A stretch of 64,000 nucleotides of DNA from Caldilineaceae bacterium (GCA_020634755.1 JACKBC010000007.1:62001-126000); one strand, 5' to 3'. Counted from the stretch's first letter, positions 26,115 through 35,116 are shown. Numbers and translations: made by a program. Notes: generated from the sequence alone by a model not told the origin.

Positions 26115-28130
26115 ATGAGTGAGCAGTTGGCGGTCTTTATAGACTTTGAAAATGTCGCGCTGTGGGCCGAGCAAGAATTCCTCGACTTTGAATTAACCCC
26201 CTTAATGGAATACCTCAAAAGCCGCGGCCCCATTGCGTTCAAGCGGGCCTATGGCGACTGGAGCCGCTTTTCGCGCTACCGCGAAGAACTGATGAACAAC
26301 GCCATTGACCTGGTGCAAATTTATAGCATTCGCGTGGGGAAAAACCGCGCCGACATCCGCATGGCCATCGACGCCATTGAAACGGCCATTACGCGCGACA
26401 AAATTGGCACCTTTGTCATTGTGTCGGGAGATAGCGACTTTGGTCCGCTGGTCTCTAAGCTGCGCGAATATAGCCGCTACACGTTGGGCATTGGCCCACG
26501 CGATGTGACCCATCCGCTGCTGGTGAAAGCATGTGATGAGTTTGTCTATCTGGAATCGGTGCTGTGGGAGATGGCCGATGGCGGCGATCTGTCCGACCAG
26601 CCCATTGGCGATAACGAGGCCGCGCGCAGCCTGCTCATGAAGGCGTTGCGCGTTCACGTACAGCGGGGGGATGCGCCGATTTTGGCCGCTAAGCTCAAGC
26701 AGACCATGCTGCTGATGGATTCGGCCTTTAATGAAGCCAACTTTGGCTATTCACAATTTAAAAATTGGTTGGAAACCAATGTGGACCTGGTCAACCTCTT
26801 TGCCAAAGATATGCAGCTGTATGTAGCGCCCAAAGGGTACACTATTCCGGCCGACATGGGCATGAATCCGTGGCAAGCATCTACCAATGGCGCCAACACG
26901 CCCACCATGATTCAAGCCGAACTGCCGGTGAAGTTTCACGATGCTACCCAGCAGGCGCCTTCGCTGCGCGCCCAATATCAACAAATATTCAACCGGCTCA
27001 AGATGACCGCCGTGGATTTAGCCACCCGGCGCGATGTCCTGCGCGATATCTACCGCGAAATTACGGCGCGTCCGGCCGAGCGCACGACCGATGAATTGCT
27101 GGAAGACCTGTGTGAGCGCTACGAAGCGCAAGGGCTCATCCGCAGCAAAACCACGCTGCGCCAAATTTGGCAGATGGGCTTTCGCCAGCGCACCTTTGAT
27201 TATGGCGGCGAGGTGGCGTCGGTGCACGTGCCGGTGCAGCTGGCCGAAGATATCGATAGTGAAGCCACCTTTGTGCACCGCGCCGAGGCTGGCTTTGTCT
27301 ATGCGGTGATCAATGCCGGGCTGGATATTGACCTGGGCGAAATGGCCTCCATTCTGCTCAACGAGCGCGACCAAACTGATTACGTACAGAGCTTGCTCGA
27401 TAATCTGGAGACGCGCGAGCTGATTGTGGAGCGCGATGGGCGTTACATCTTGCCCGGCCACAGCTCCATTCCATTTGCCGACGATGAAGCATTGACCATT
27501 GTGTGCCACGATATTGATGGCATTCAGGTGCCGGAAAATGTGCCGCGCACGCCGGATAAGGCGCGCCAGCTCTCCAAAACGGCCATGCTGCAACGCTCGC
27601 AAGATTTTGCCGCCTCGGCCCGCAGCTATCTCTATGCCTGCCGCATTCAGTGGGAAGCCGTGGAAGAAGGCGAAATGGGGGCCACGTTGGAGGAACTGCG
27701 CTGGTACATGGCGTCCTATGCCTCGGTCAAGGCGGGTGAACTTTCGCAGATTCACCGCAACTACGCCCGCTCACGGCCCTATTACATGGCTTTCTTCCGG
27801 CTGGTGCAGGAAGATGACCCGCTGTGGAGCCGCATGCGCGGGCTGATCAACCCCATGCTCTCCTACTATTGGGTCAACGCCTGGCGCGAACTGGGCTTAA
27901 ACAGCGGCGGTCTGGGCCAAAACACCACGTCGCCCGCTGAAATCGCCGTGCGCGCCGCCACCTATGAAAATCAGGAACTGAGCCGTCTTTGGTTTGAAAT
28001 GACCCAGGACCTGGCCGAAGTGAACCCCGGCCTGCTGCGCCGCGTCGCCAACCAGATTCGGCTGACGCGCAACGATTCGCCGGTCTATGCCCAAGTGGCG
28101 GACAAGATTGAGCAGATGTTGATGGTGTAG
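26115..28130 (+). CDS. NYN-domain putative ribonuclease with LOTUS/OST-HTH domain
   Basis: A 671-residue protein. Residues 1-~155 are a NYN (PIN-like) nuclease domain with the acidic residues in place: FIDFENV (Asp near 9), ADIRMAIDA (near 89) and VSGDSDFGPL (near 112). Residues ~165-255 resemble an OST-HTH/LOTUS RNA-binding domain (ARSLLMKALRVHVQRGDAPI to DMQLYVAPKGY). Residues ~285-671 are helical and not recognised; they are not typical of the short LabA/DUF88 proteins. The ATG at 26115 has CAGGAGACTCTT upstream. It is divergent from dnaK. Cytosolic RNA processing or decay is the likely role; the target is unknown. Confidence 0.85.
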   Translation: MSEQLAVFIDFENVALWAEQEFLDFELTPLMEYLKSRGPIAFKRAYGDWSRFSRYREELMNNAIDLVQIYSIRVGKNRADIRMAIDAIETAITRDKIGTFVIVSGDSDFGPLVSKLREYSRYTLGIGPRDVTHPLLVKACDEFVYLESVLWEMADGGDLSDQPIGDNEAARSLLMKALRVHVQRGDAPILAAKLKQTMLLMDSAFNEANFGYSQFKNWLETNVDLVNLFAKDMQLYVAPKGYTIPADMGMNPWQASTNGANTPTMIQAELPVKFHDATQQAPSLRAQYQQIFNRLKMTAVDLATRRDVLRDIYREITARPAERTTDELLEDLCERYEAQGLIRSKTTLRQIWQMGFRQRTFDYGGEVASVHVPVQLAEDIDSEATFVHRAEAGFVYAVINAGLDIDLGEMASILLNERDQTDYVQSLLDNLETRELIVERDGRYILPGHSSIPFADDEALTIVCHDIDGIQVPENVPRTPDKARQLSKTAMLQRSQDFAASARSYLYACRIQWEAVEEGEMGATLEELRWYMASYASVKAGELSQIHRNYARSRPYYMAFFRLVQEDDPLWSRMRGLINPMLSYYWVNAWRELGLNSGGLGQNTTSPAEIAVRAATYENQELSRLWFEMTQDLAEVNPGLLRRVANQIRLTRNDSPVYAQVADKIEQMLMV

Positions 28131-28163
28131 GTCTCTGCTCTTGGGTGTGGAAAAATCGCAAAT

Positions 28164-28207
28164 GCAACGATAAAAGCCGAGGAAATTTCCCCGGCTTTTA
28201 TCGTTGC
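28164..28207. terminator. Bidirectional intrinsic terminator
   Basis: A perfect 16-bp inverted repeat (GCAACGATAAAAGCCG and its complement) encloses a 12-nt loop. It lies between the convergent NYN and rhodanese genes and has A/T-rich arms that give a U run in both directions. Confidence 0.85.
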
Positions 28208-28221
28208 GACAGAAGCTTGCC

Positions 28222-29148
28222 CTACTGCTCCACGGGGGTGTCCTCGCGGTTGCCCCATTCCTCCCAAGAGCCGTCATAATTGCGCACGTTGGGGTAGCCC
28301 AGCAGCTCTTTCAACACAAACCAGGTGTGGGCGCCGCGCACGCCGGTCTGGCAGTAGGTGATGATCTCTTTGTCGGGCGGGAAACCGGCCGCCAAATAGA
28401 GCTTGCCCAGCGCTGGCGCATCTTTAAATGTGCCGTCGTCATTCACCGCATTGCTCCATTCTAAATTGAGCGCGCCCGGAATGTGGCCGCCGCGCGCCGA
28501 GCGTACGTCAGTGCCGGCATATTCCTCAGCGCCGCGCGTATCGCATGTCACCACCGACGGATCGTCCAGATGCGCCAGCAGATACTCGGACGTGGTGCGG
28601 ATGGCCGGGTCGGCTTCGGCGGCTACATAGTCAGTAGGCGTGGGCTCCACTACCTCGGTGGAAAGCGCCTGGCCATCGGCCTGCCATTTGGTCAGCCCGC
28701 CGTTATAAAGGCGCACGTCTGGGTGCTGATAATATTTGATGGCCCAAAAGGCGCGCGTCGAGAGCAGATTGCGATTGGCGTCATAGACCACTACCGTATC
28801 TCCATTATTGATGCCCAGCTGGCTAAAGAGCGCCGACAGCGCATCTTGCTCCAATATCTGCCCGCGCGTCGAGTCAGTGGGATTGGTCAAGTCGCTGCCC
28901 AAATTGACAAAGAGCGCGCCCGGAATATGTCCTTGGGCAAAGACTTCGGGATCGCCGCCAATGTCTAAAAAGTGAACCGTGGGGTCGTCTAGATGCGCCA
29001 GCACCCACTCTGTATCCACCAGCGCGTCTGTGTGGGCATACGCTTGCGGAACGTCCGCGGTGCTGCCCGCCGGCGCTACCGGTGCGCAAGCCGCCAGCAG
29101 CAGTACAAAGAGTGCCAAAATTGACAATTTAAACAATTTACGATTCAT
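28222..29148 (-). CDS. Lipoprotein rhodanese (thiosulfate sulfurtransferase)
   Basis: A 308-residue two-domain rhodanese that transfers sulfur from thiosulfate to a thiol or cyanide acceptor. A lipoprotein signal peptide (lipobox LLAACA, Cys near 21) places it on the outer face of the membrane. The inactive N-terminal rhodanese domain is residues ~40-165. The C-terminal domain has the active-site loop CQTGVRGAH (Cys near 272) and ends with the usual NYDGSWEEWG. Start supported by AAAGGATCTATA. It lies with a TusA-like protein and a YeeE/TsuA-like transporter on the same strand. Confidence 0.92.
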   Translation of the reverse strand: MNRKLFKLSILALFVLLLAACAPVAPAGSTADVPQAYAHTDALVDTEWVLAHLDDPTVHFLDIGGDPEVFAQGHIPGALFVNLGSDLTNPTDSTRGQILEQDALSALFSQLGINNGDTVVVYDANRNLLSTRAFWAIKYYQHPDVRLYNGGLTKWQADGQALSTEVVEPTPTDYVAAEADPAIRTTSEYLLAHLDDPSVVTCDTRGAEEYAGTDVRSARGGHIPGALNLEWSNAVNDDGTFKDAPALGKLYLAAGFPPDKEIITYCQTGVRGAHTWFVLKELLGYPNVRNYDGSWEEWGNREDTPVEQ

Positions 29149-29267
29149 TATAGATCCTTTCGTGAATGGGTGAGCTTCGGCGGCAGGCAGAAATTGGCCG
29201 TTTCAACTGCCGCCGAAGCTTGCTCTTTTTTGAATAGCCATAAAAACACAAAATTGTATGGATGATT

Positions 29268-29498
29268 TCACACACTGCGCGTCAGCGTAATGCGCCATTC
29301 GGGCGAACCGGTTTCGTCGATCTGCGCCGCATAGCCCAGCCGCGCCGCCTGGGTGGGAATGGTTTCCAACGCCGGCGCGTGATCGGTGATCACTTCCAGC
29401 CCTTCATCCTGCGCCGTTAACTTTTTCAACGCCTGTACGGTTTTCATCATGGGGTACGGACAAATATCGCCGCGTACGTCTAACTGCTTGAGCGCCAT
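29268..29498 (-). CDS. TusA/YeeD-family sulfur carrier protein
   Basis: A 76-residue protein with the family motif DVRGDICPYPMMKT (Cys at about residue 13, CPxP). The Cys carries a persulfide. In YeeE/YeeD systems the YeeD (TsuB) protein is the cytosolic partner of the thiosulfate transporter. The neighbouring YeeE-like gene 84 bp upstream on the same strand fits that role. The ATG has AAGGAGACACACT upstream. Confidence 0.92.
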   Translation of the reverse strand: MALKQLDVRGDICPYPMMKTVQALKKLTAQDEGLEVITDHAPALETIPTQAARLGYAAQIDETGSPEWRITLTRSV

Positions 29499-29581
29499 AG
29501 TGTGTCTCCTTAGTTTTTATGGACTGCTGTATCCCAACTTCTTACTCCTAACTCCCAACTCCTTACTCCCTATTTCTTCCC

Positions 29582-30853
29582 CTATGGAATCCGTTGAATA
29601 ATCTTTGTGCCCATCCAAGCGCCGACGGCCAGACAGAGCGCAAAGACCCAGCCGTTGAGCGCCAAAGAGGGAATCGCCGAGAAAAACGAACCAATGGTGC
29701 AGCCCATGGCAATACCGGCGCCGTAGCCCATGACCGTGCCGCCGCCAATGGCCTGCACGTAGCGCACCTTCTGCCGCGGCGCACGAATCTTAAATTCACC
29801 AGCAAAGAGCGAGGCGATGAACGAGCCAAAGACCATGCCCCACACCAAAAAGAGCATGTGGTGCAAAATGCCGCCCCCCAAATCCATGGCGCAGCCGGGC
29901 AGATTGGCCAGCCCTTTTAGCTCGCCGGGGCCGATGCCCAGCACATTGGCAATGCCCACCGTCCAGCGCGACACTTCGCCCGTAAAGCCCCATGGGTGCG
30001 CCGCAATAAAGAGCAGCGCGTTGAGGCCGCCCAGCACGGCGCCGCCAATGGCCACCGGCCAGCCGTGGACAAAGATGCGCTTGAGTCCGTCGCCCAGGCG
30101 GGCGGCAAAGGTCTCTTCATTGCTGCCGCGAAAGGGCATGTCTGGGATGACCATACCGCTGCGGCTCTCCCACCAGAGCACCAGTAGATAGACCACCAGC
30201 AGCCCCAGCAGCGTAACAATGACGCTGCCGGCATGGCCCAAATAGGTGGGCAGCCAGATGCGCGGCCCGCGGCTGATCTGCCAATCCCACCACCAATTCC
30301 AGGAATAGGCGGCCAGCAGCAGGCCCATCATAATGCCGCCAAAGCTGACCCATGAGGCCACGTAACCCTCGCCCATGCGGTAGATGCTGCCCGAAACGCA
30401 GCCGCCCGCCACCACCATGCCAATGCCAAAGAGCACGCCACCCACCACCATGTGCCAGCCCAGCGGCAGCACATTGGCGTCCGGCGGCAGAATGCCCAAC
30501 GCCGGGTTGGGCACCAGCTTGCTCATAAAAAGGGCAAAGCCTAGCGTGGCCACCACCAGCCCAATCAGCAGCCCTTTCATGGTGCGGCCGTGGCCCAGCA
30601 GAAAAATATCGCGAAACGCGCTGGCAAAACAGAAGCGGCTGCGCTGCAATACAAAGCCAAAAGCCAGCCCGAACGTCCAGAAGAGCCCCATCTGGTTGCC
30701 AAACTGACCGGCAATAAACAGTATCACCAGGGCGGCGGCGCTGGCGGCCAGCCCGGCCCGCACCCGGCTGCCCAGGGTCACCCCTTGGCTGTAGCCCAGC
30801 TCGTTGGCCACAGTTTGCAAGAACGAGCGGCTTTTATTGACGTTTGTAGTCAT
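29582..30853 (-). CDS. YeeE/YedE-family (TsuA-like) thiosulfate transporter
   Basis: A 423-residue polytopic membrane protein (about nine to ten helices). The conserved Cys motifs that relay thiosulfate in TsuA are visible: QRSRFCFASAFRD (near residue 75), GGCVSGSIYRMGEG (near 150), LPGCAMDLGGG (near 320) and GIAMGCTIGSFFSA (near 380). It is longer than Escherichia coli YeeE because of inserted helices between the repeats. ACGGAGAGATT precedes the ATG. Substrate (thiosulfate) is inferred from family and from the adjacent TusA-like and rhodanese genes. Confidence 0.9.
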   Translation of the reverse strand: MTTNVNKSRSFLQTVANELGYSQGVTLGSRVRAGLAASAAALVILFIAGQFGNQMGLFWTFGLAFGFVLQRSRFCFASAFRDIFLLGHGRTMKGLLIGLVVATLGFALFMSKLVPNPALGILPPDANVLPLGWHMVVGGVLFGIGMVVAGGCVSGSIYRMGEGYVASWVSFGGIMMGLLLAAYSWNWWWDWQISRGPRIWLPTYLGHAGSVIVTLLGLLVVYLLVLWWESRSGMVIPDMPFRGSNEETFAARLGDGLKRIFVHGWPVAIGGAVLGGLNALLFIAAHPWGFTGEVSRWTVGIANVLGIGPGELKGLANLPGCAMDLGGGILHHMLFLVWGMVFGSFIASLFAGEFKIRAPRQKVRYVQAIGGGTVMGYGAGIAMGCTIGSFFSAIPSLALNGWVFALCLAVGAWMGTKIIQRIP

Positions 30854-30918
30854 AATCTCTCCGTGATGTTCAGTAGTTGATGCGTGACTGCGGCCGGTGA
30901 TGGCATGTGGCGTGGTAC

Positions 30919-31109
30919 GTGGTGCGTGTACCGGTCTGGACGCTCATTCGGGAATGTGAACTCAAATGTAGGGCGGGTATCGCTACCCACCGATTCTTGC
31001 CGACGAGAGAAGCCTCTTGGTCACCGGCACAAGGCAGCGATTTGGAAAATCGCCCTACGAAATATGAAACTTGTGACCCTTTTATAAGCTGAACCGGTAC
31101 ACGCACCAC
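30919..31109. repeat. Nested palindromic element between sulfur genes
   Basis: A perfect 17-bp inverted repeat (GTGGTGCGTGTACCGGT at 30919-30935 and its complement at 31093-31109) encloses a second inverted pair GTAGGGCG (30968-30975)/CGCCCTAC (31051-31058). This fills the ~300-bp gap between the YeeE-like and second rhodanese genes. It looks like one miniature element inserted in another. No gene is seen. Confidence 0.65.
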
Positions 31110-31155
31110 GCAATACCGCAAACGAAAACAGCTGCATTGTTCCCTAAAACCCTCT

Positions 31156-31962
31156 CTACCCCTCCACATACCGCGACCACTCGAGCCAGGACCCATCGTA
31201 ATTGCGCACGTGCGGAAACCCCAGATGGCGCAATAGCAGATAGGTATGGGCAGCGCGGGCGCCGGAGCGGCAATAGGTGACGATCTCTTTGTCGGGCGTC
31301 ACGCCCAGCACCGCTAATTCGGCGCGCACCTCATCCAGCGGGCGCACTGCGTTCCAGCCCTCTACCGCCGCACCGTTCATCCAGTCCCACGAGCGCGCAC
31401 CGGGCACGTGGCCGCGCGCATATTCGGCTGGCGTACGCGTGTCGATGACCACCAGATTGGGGTCATCCAGCCGTGCAAGCAGCCAGGTGCGCTCAGCCAG
31501 ATGTTCAGCGGCGGGATGCGCTGTAAAAGTGGCGGGCGATGGCGTAAATGGTTCTATCTCCGTGGGGCGTCCTTCCTCCTGCCAGCGGTCCCAGCCGCCG
31601 TTGAGCACGGCAGCATTGGTGTGACCATAGCGCGCCAGCGTCCACAGCACGCGCGCCGCCGGCATGCCCCAGTTGTCATCATAGAGCACCACGGCGCTCT
31701 GTTCATCGATGCCCAGCCGGCTCATCTGCGCGGCATATTGCTCGAGGGAAAGCAACATGCCTTCCACCCCATCCACCGTGTGGGACAGGGTGCGCAGATC
31801 GAGCCAGGCGGCGCGCGGCAAGTGTTCTTCTGCATAGCTCTCCGGCAAACGTACATCCAGCAGTCGCAAATGGGGATGCGATAGGTGCTGGTCTAGCCAC
31901 GCCGGTTCTATAAAGAGCGCCGGCAGTTGCAGGGGAGCCAATTGGGTGCTTGGGTTGTCCAA
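31156..31962 (-). CDS. Rhodanese (thiosulfate sulfurtransferase), cytosolic
   Basis: A two-domain rhodanese of about 268 residues without a signal peptide. The C-terminal domain has the active-site loop CRSGARAAH and ends NYDGSWLEWSRYVEG. The likely start is TTG at 31962, because AAAGGAAG lies just upstream; an in-frame TTG at 32016 also exists, and there is no ATG near the N-terminus. It complements the lipoprotein rhodanese at 28222, which suggests sulfur handling on both sides of the membrane. Confidence 0.88.
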   Translation of the reverse strand: MDNPSTQLAPLQLPALFIEPAWLDQHLSHPHLRLLDVRLPESYAEEHLPRAAWLDLRTLSHTVDGVEGMLLSLEQYAAQMSRLGIDEQSAVVLYDDNWGMPAARVLWTLARYGHTNAAVLNGGWDRWQEEGRPTEIEPFTPSPATFTAHPAAEHLAERTWLLARLDDPNLVVIDTRTPAEYARGHVPGARSWDWMNGAAVEGWNAVRPLDEVRAELAVLGVTPDKEIVTYCRSGARAAHTYLLLRHLGFPHVRNYDGSWLEWSRYVEG

Positions 31963-32043
31963 AGGAGCTTCCTTTCCAAATAGGACGAGCGCCGCGCAAA
32001 TTAAGCGGCCAAACAACTATGGGATGCTTGTAAAACCAATCAA

Positions 32044-32076
32044 AAAAGCGCCACCGTATGATTCGGTGGCGCTTTT
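32044..32076. terminator. Terminator-like hairpin in a divergent region
   Basis: AAAAGCGCCACCG (32044-32056) and CGGTGGCGCTTTT (32064-32076) form a perfect 13-bp stem with loop TATGATT and A/T tracts on both sides. It is a good bidirectional terminator, yet it lies upstream of both flanking genes (rhodanese on minus, higB-like on plus). The remaining ~430 bases to 32513 are AT-rich and hold no supported gene. Confidence 0.7.
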
Positions 32077-32512
32077 GAAATTGCTCATAAATATGAACAC
32101 AATCGCTGCGCTGGTTGTGGCTGCTCTCACCAAATCCGCCCTGTTTCGGCGGAGGCAGTGGAGCGTTTCGTCTCGGCTAGCTGATGCGCACGCAGGCCGC
32201 AGACGAAGGCCACTGCCTCCGCTCTGGACAGATGCAACAACAACAGATGAGGGTCAAAACGTTTGCCATAGTTTAGATTTACAAATTACAGTGTATATCA
32301 ACAGCGCAAAGCAATGTTGTGATTATCTCCGAATGAAACCAGAGCGGAGTATACTTGATGGAACGCACGCTGTCAAATTGATTCATGATAAACCGCAGAT
32401 TAGGCAGAGTTTTGAATCACCTCTTCGCAATGTGTCGCTTACAATCATGGCCTGCGCAATAATTAAAAGCCCCAATTTGCATTTGTGTTCGCAATTTGCT
32501 AACATGATGTTT

Positions 32513-32815
32513 ATGCATATCATCTCGATACGTCGGTTAAGAGAATTCTGGCAGATTCATCCGGCAGCGCAAAGGCCCCTGCAAGCTTGGTATACACAGT
32601 GTGGCAAGGGAAGATGGCACAATTTGGCGGAACTTCGCCAGATTTTCCCAACTGCAGATCAGGTTAGGCGGCTAACAGTGTTTAATATTGCCGGAAATAA
32701 ATATCGATTAATTGCACGAGTTGAATATGAGCAACAGAAGATATACATTCGGGCGATTCTGACACATGCAGAGTATGACAAAGAGGGGTGGAAAAATGAT
32801 AGCTGGTTCCTATGA
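32513..32815 (+). CDS. higB: HigB-like mRNA interferase toxin
   Basis: A 100-residue protein beginning MHIISIRRLREFWQIHP, the typical start of HigB-like toxins. A core with KGRWHNLAELRQIFPTADQVRRL, YRLIARVEYEQQKIYIRAILTHAEYDK and a C-terminal W follows. Members of the family cleave mRNA on the ribosome. In-frame ATGs at 32504 and 32507 are alternative starts; no clear ribosome-binding site is visible. The 3' end overlaps the antitoxin gene by 20 bp, as is normal for toxin-first higBA pairs. Confidence 0.85.
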   Translation: MHIISIRRLREFWQIHPAAQRPLQAWYTQCGKGRWHNLAELRQIFPTADQVRRLTVFNIAGNKYRLIARVEYEQQKIYIRAILTHAEYDKEGWKNDSWFL

Positions 32816-33239
32816 CCTTCAATATCAAGAGCTGTTATTTACCTATGCACCGCGCACGATTCATACTGAAGAAGAATATGAAGCGTTGCAAGAACAAGTG
32901 GACGCCCTGATTGACCAAGGCGAATTAAGCGCTGCCGAGCAAGCATACTTAGATTTGCTGGGCGTGCTAATTAGTGATTATGAGGCGCGCGTGGAAGATG
33001 CCACAACATTTGAATTGCGCGGGATACGACTATTGCAAGGGCTAATGGAACTACATGAACTCAAACAAATAGACCTTATCTCCATTTTTAAGACGCGTTC
33101 AATTGCGTCTGCTGTTCTAAGTGGCAAACGACAATTGACGGTTGAACACATCAACAAACTAGCCGCCTTTTTTCATTTACCGCATATGCTTTTCTTTGAG
33201 CCTCTCGTGGATGAAGCTGATCTATCAAATGCCAGTTGA
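32796..33239 (+). CDS. higA: HigA-like antitoxin with HTH domain
   Basis: A 147-residue protein. The N-terminal ~95 residues (YAPRTIHTEEEYEALQEQVDAL and on) are the toxin-neutralising region of this HigA class. The C-terminal part is an XRE-type helix-turn-helix (ELKQIDLISIFKTRSIASAVLSGKRQLTVEHINKLAAFF, given here by its position at ~95-135). The ATG follows AGAGGGGTGGAAAA within the toxin gene. It should bind its own promoter together with the toxin. Confidence 0.85.
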   Translation: MIAGSYDLQYQELLFTYAPRTIHTEEEYEALQEQVDALIDQGELSAAEQAYLDLLGVLISDYEARVEDATTFELRGIRLLQGLMELHELKQIDLISIFKTRSIASAVLSGKRQLTVEHINKLAAFFHLPHMLFFEPLVDEADLSNAS

Positions 33240-33258
33240 GCCAGAACAGTTGGCGGTC

Positions 33259-33291
33259 AACCCTGCCAGGTCTCGAAGGCCTGACAGGGTT
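33259..33291. repeat. Palindromic repeat (AACCCTG...CAGGGTT)
   Basis: AACCCTGCCAGG and CCTGACAGGGTT pair imperfectly around TCTCGAAGG. From memory, sequences of this form are abundant interspersed palindromes in Chloroflexota genomes. It sits directly downstream of higA. Confidence 0.6.
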
Positions 33292-33330
33292 AAATCTACA
33301 AGTTATTTCTGAACAGACCTTTCACTGGCA

Positions 33331-33377
33331 AAGTCACCCGCAGAAATACATAAACATCCCTCTTCTGCGGGTGACTT
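33331..33377. terminator. Bidirectional terminator between higA and the enolase-superfamily gene
   Basis: A perfect 15-bp inverted repeat (AAGTCACCCGCAGAA at 33331-33345 and TTCTGCGGGTGACTT at 33363-33377) lies between two convergent genes, with a 17-nt loop. Confidence 0.7.
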
Positions 33378-33431
33378 CGTAGATGATTATCCCCTTTGAC
33401 ATTCCCAAGCCTGGTAAAATGGCCGGGTCTT

Positions 33432-34598
33432 CTATCCCCCATACTCCACATAGCCGGTCTGATTCTTCTTCACCCAATCCCAATTAATGGCGGCGCCCAG
33501 CCCTGGCCCTTGTGGAATGGGCACGTGGCCTTTGGCGTCAATGGCGTTCAGATCGTCGGCATAGTCTAAAAAGAGATGGGGCGCGTGGCTGGCATCGGCT
33601 TTGGGATGGATGAGCCCCATTTCGTAATAATTGGTGTTGCGGATGGCCGCCATGCACTGGCGCTGAGCCGGGCCGGGACCGTGGAATTCAATATCTAACC
33701 CCAAAGCTTCGCAGGCATGGGCCAGCTTGATCACGCCCGTAATGCCATCGTAGCCCACATCGCCGCGCACGTAGTCGGTGGCGTCGGCAATCACAAAGTC
33801 AATGTGCGGCTCCAGCGAGCGCACGTGTTCGGTCATGAGCAGCGGCGTCTTGATGAGCTGGCGCAGCTTGCGATGGGCGAACTGCGATTTACCGCCATCG
33901 CGATACGGGTCCTCATACCAGAAAAAGCGCTCTTCATCGCACGCCCAGCCCACCTTGAGCGCGTCGCCAAAGGTGATATATTCGCAGGCCGGATCGAGCA
34001 TGAGATCCATTTTGCCGCCCACGCGCTGGCCCACGGCGTGGACGCAGGCAATCTCTTGGGCAATGGGCGCTTGGCCCCAGCCGTGGATCTTAAAGGCGGG
34101 ATAGCCCATGTCCAGACACTGCTCGGCAAAATCGGCATACGCTTCGGGTGAGGAGAGACCATCCGGCTGATGGTCGCCATGATAGGTGCTGGCGTAGCAG
34201 GGAATGCTCTCTTTGTAGCCGCCCAGCAGCTTATAGACGGGCGTGTCATACAGCTTGCCCGCCAGGTCCCACAGCGCAATGTCAATGGGCGCGTGGCCAA
34301 TGCGCGCCACCTGGCGCAGCGCACGCGTCACGTCGGTATAGATGCGCTCGCGTTCCAGCGCGTTGGCGCCGATGAGATAGTGGACAAAGCGGCCCAACGT
34401 GGCATAGTCGGTGCTGCTGCCGCCGGCATATTCACCCACCACGCCGGCATCGGTCAAGATGCGCAAGATGTGGCCGCCGCTTTTGACCGTGCCGCCCGGT
34501 TCGTAGACCAGATTGAAGCCATTGTAATCCTTGCCCAAATTGTTCAGCGTGTATTCATACTCATAGATCTCGATCTTGGTGATTTTGGGGTCTGCCAT
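33432..34598 (-). CDS. Enolase-superfamily (mandelate racemase/muconate lactonizing type) enzyme
   Basis: A 388-residue enzyme with N-terminal capping domain (residues ~1-130) and TIM barrel. Barrel landmarks are AFKIHGWG near 170, metal ligands in LMLDPAC (Asp near 200), YEDPYRDGG (Glu near 228) and LMTEHVRS (Glu near 253), and a DVGYDGITG segment. The KxH pattern of AFKIHG resembles sugar-acid dehydratases, as opposed to the KxK of racemases, but the substrate cannot be fixed by eye. AGGAGAAACC precedes the ATG. A dispersed element (34945-35030) lies upstream in the same orientation. Confidence 0.88.
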   Translation of the reverse strand: MADPKITKIEIYEYEYTLNNLGKDYNGFNLVYEPGGTVKSGGHILRILTDAGVVGEYAGGSSTDYATLGRFVHYLIGANALERERIYTDVTRALRQVARIGHAPIDIALWDLAGKLYDTPVYKLLGGYKESIPCYASTYHGDHQPDGLSSPEAYADFAEQCLDMGYPAFKIHGWGQAPIAQEIACVHAVGQRVGGKMDLMLDPACEYITFGDALKVGWACDEERFFWYEDPYRDGGKSQFAHRKLRQLIKTPLLMTEHVRSLEPHIDFVIADATDYVRGDVGYDGITGVIKLAHACEALGLDIEFHGPGPAQRQCMAAIRNTNYYEMGLIHPKADASHAPHLFLDYADDLNAIDAKGHVPIPQGPGLGAAINWDWVKKNQTGYVEYGG

Positions 34599-34944
34599 GG
34601 TTTCTCCTTTACCTGTGCTTGTGATACAGCGGTTGAGATGAGAACCGGAATTTTAATGCGCCGATTGAGCCAACCGAAAACGCCGGTTCTCGTTCAGAGC
34701 TGAATATAAAAACGGTTGTTCTGGCCATTGCATCGCCGGCTCGCTGGGGAGTAAGCCTATGGCGATGGGCTCATAAGGGGGAGCTAGCGAATATTTTATG
34801 CTTTCTGCGCGCAGATGTCTAATGGGCGAAAACGAGGGCAGGGCGAGCTGGTGTGGCTTTCTATGAATTTCGTAAGCACATCGACATGTTTCTCGCTCGC
34901 ATTTATTGGTATGATGTGCTAACCCACCATTGTTATTACATTTC

Positions 34945-35030
34945 CAGTACACCGCAACGGTGTTGACGATGCAAGCGTCGATCTCGATTGGGGAATCAAC
35001 CTCACTTCTTGCCATTGCGTTCCCGTGCTT
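34945..35030 (-). repeat. Dispersed ~85-bp intergenic element, copy 3 (inverted)
   Basis: Read on the minus strand it carries GGGAACGCAATGGCA, GATTCCCCAATCGAGATCGAC and ends CAACACCGTTGCGGTGTACTG, matching copies 1 and 2 block by block. The palindrome is at 34949-34963. In this orientation it points toward the enolase-superfamily gene, 347 bp away. The rest of 34599-35116 holds no supported gene. Confidence 0.6.
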
Positions 35031-35116
35031 GAGAAACGTATTTCATTTACCCGTTGCCGCCGGCGTAATATGTTCTCATCGACATAGAAATCAATTTCCA
35101 GGGAGAGCAAACATCC

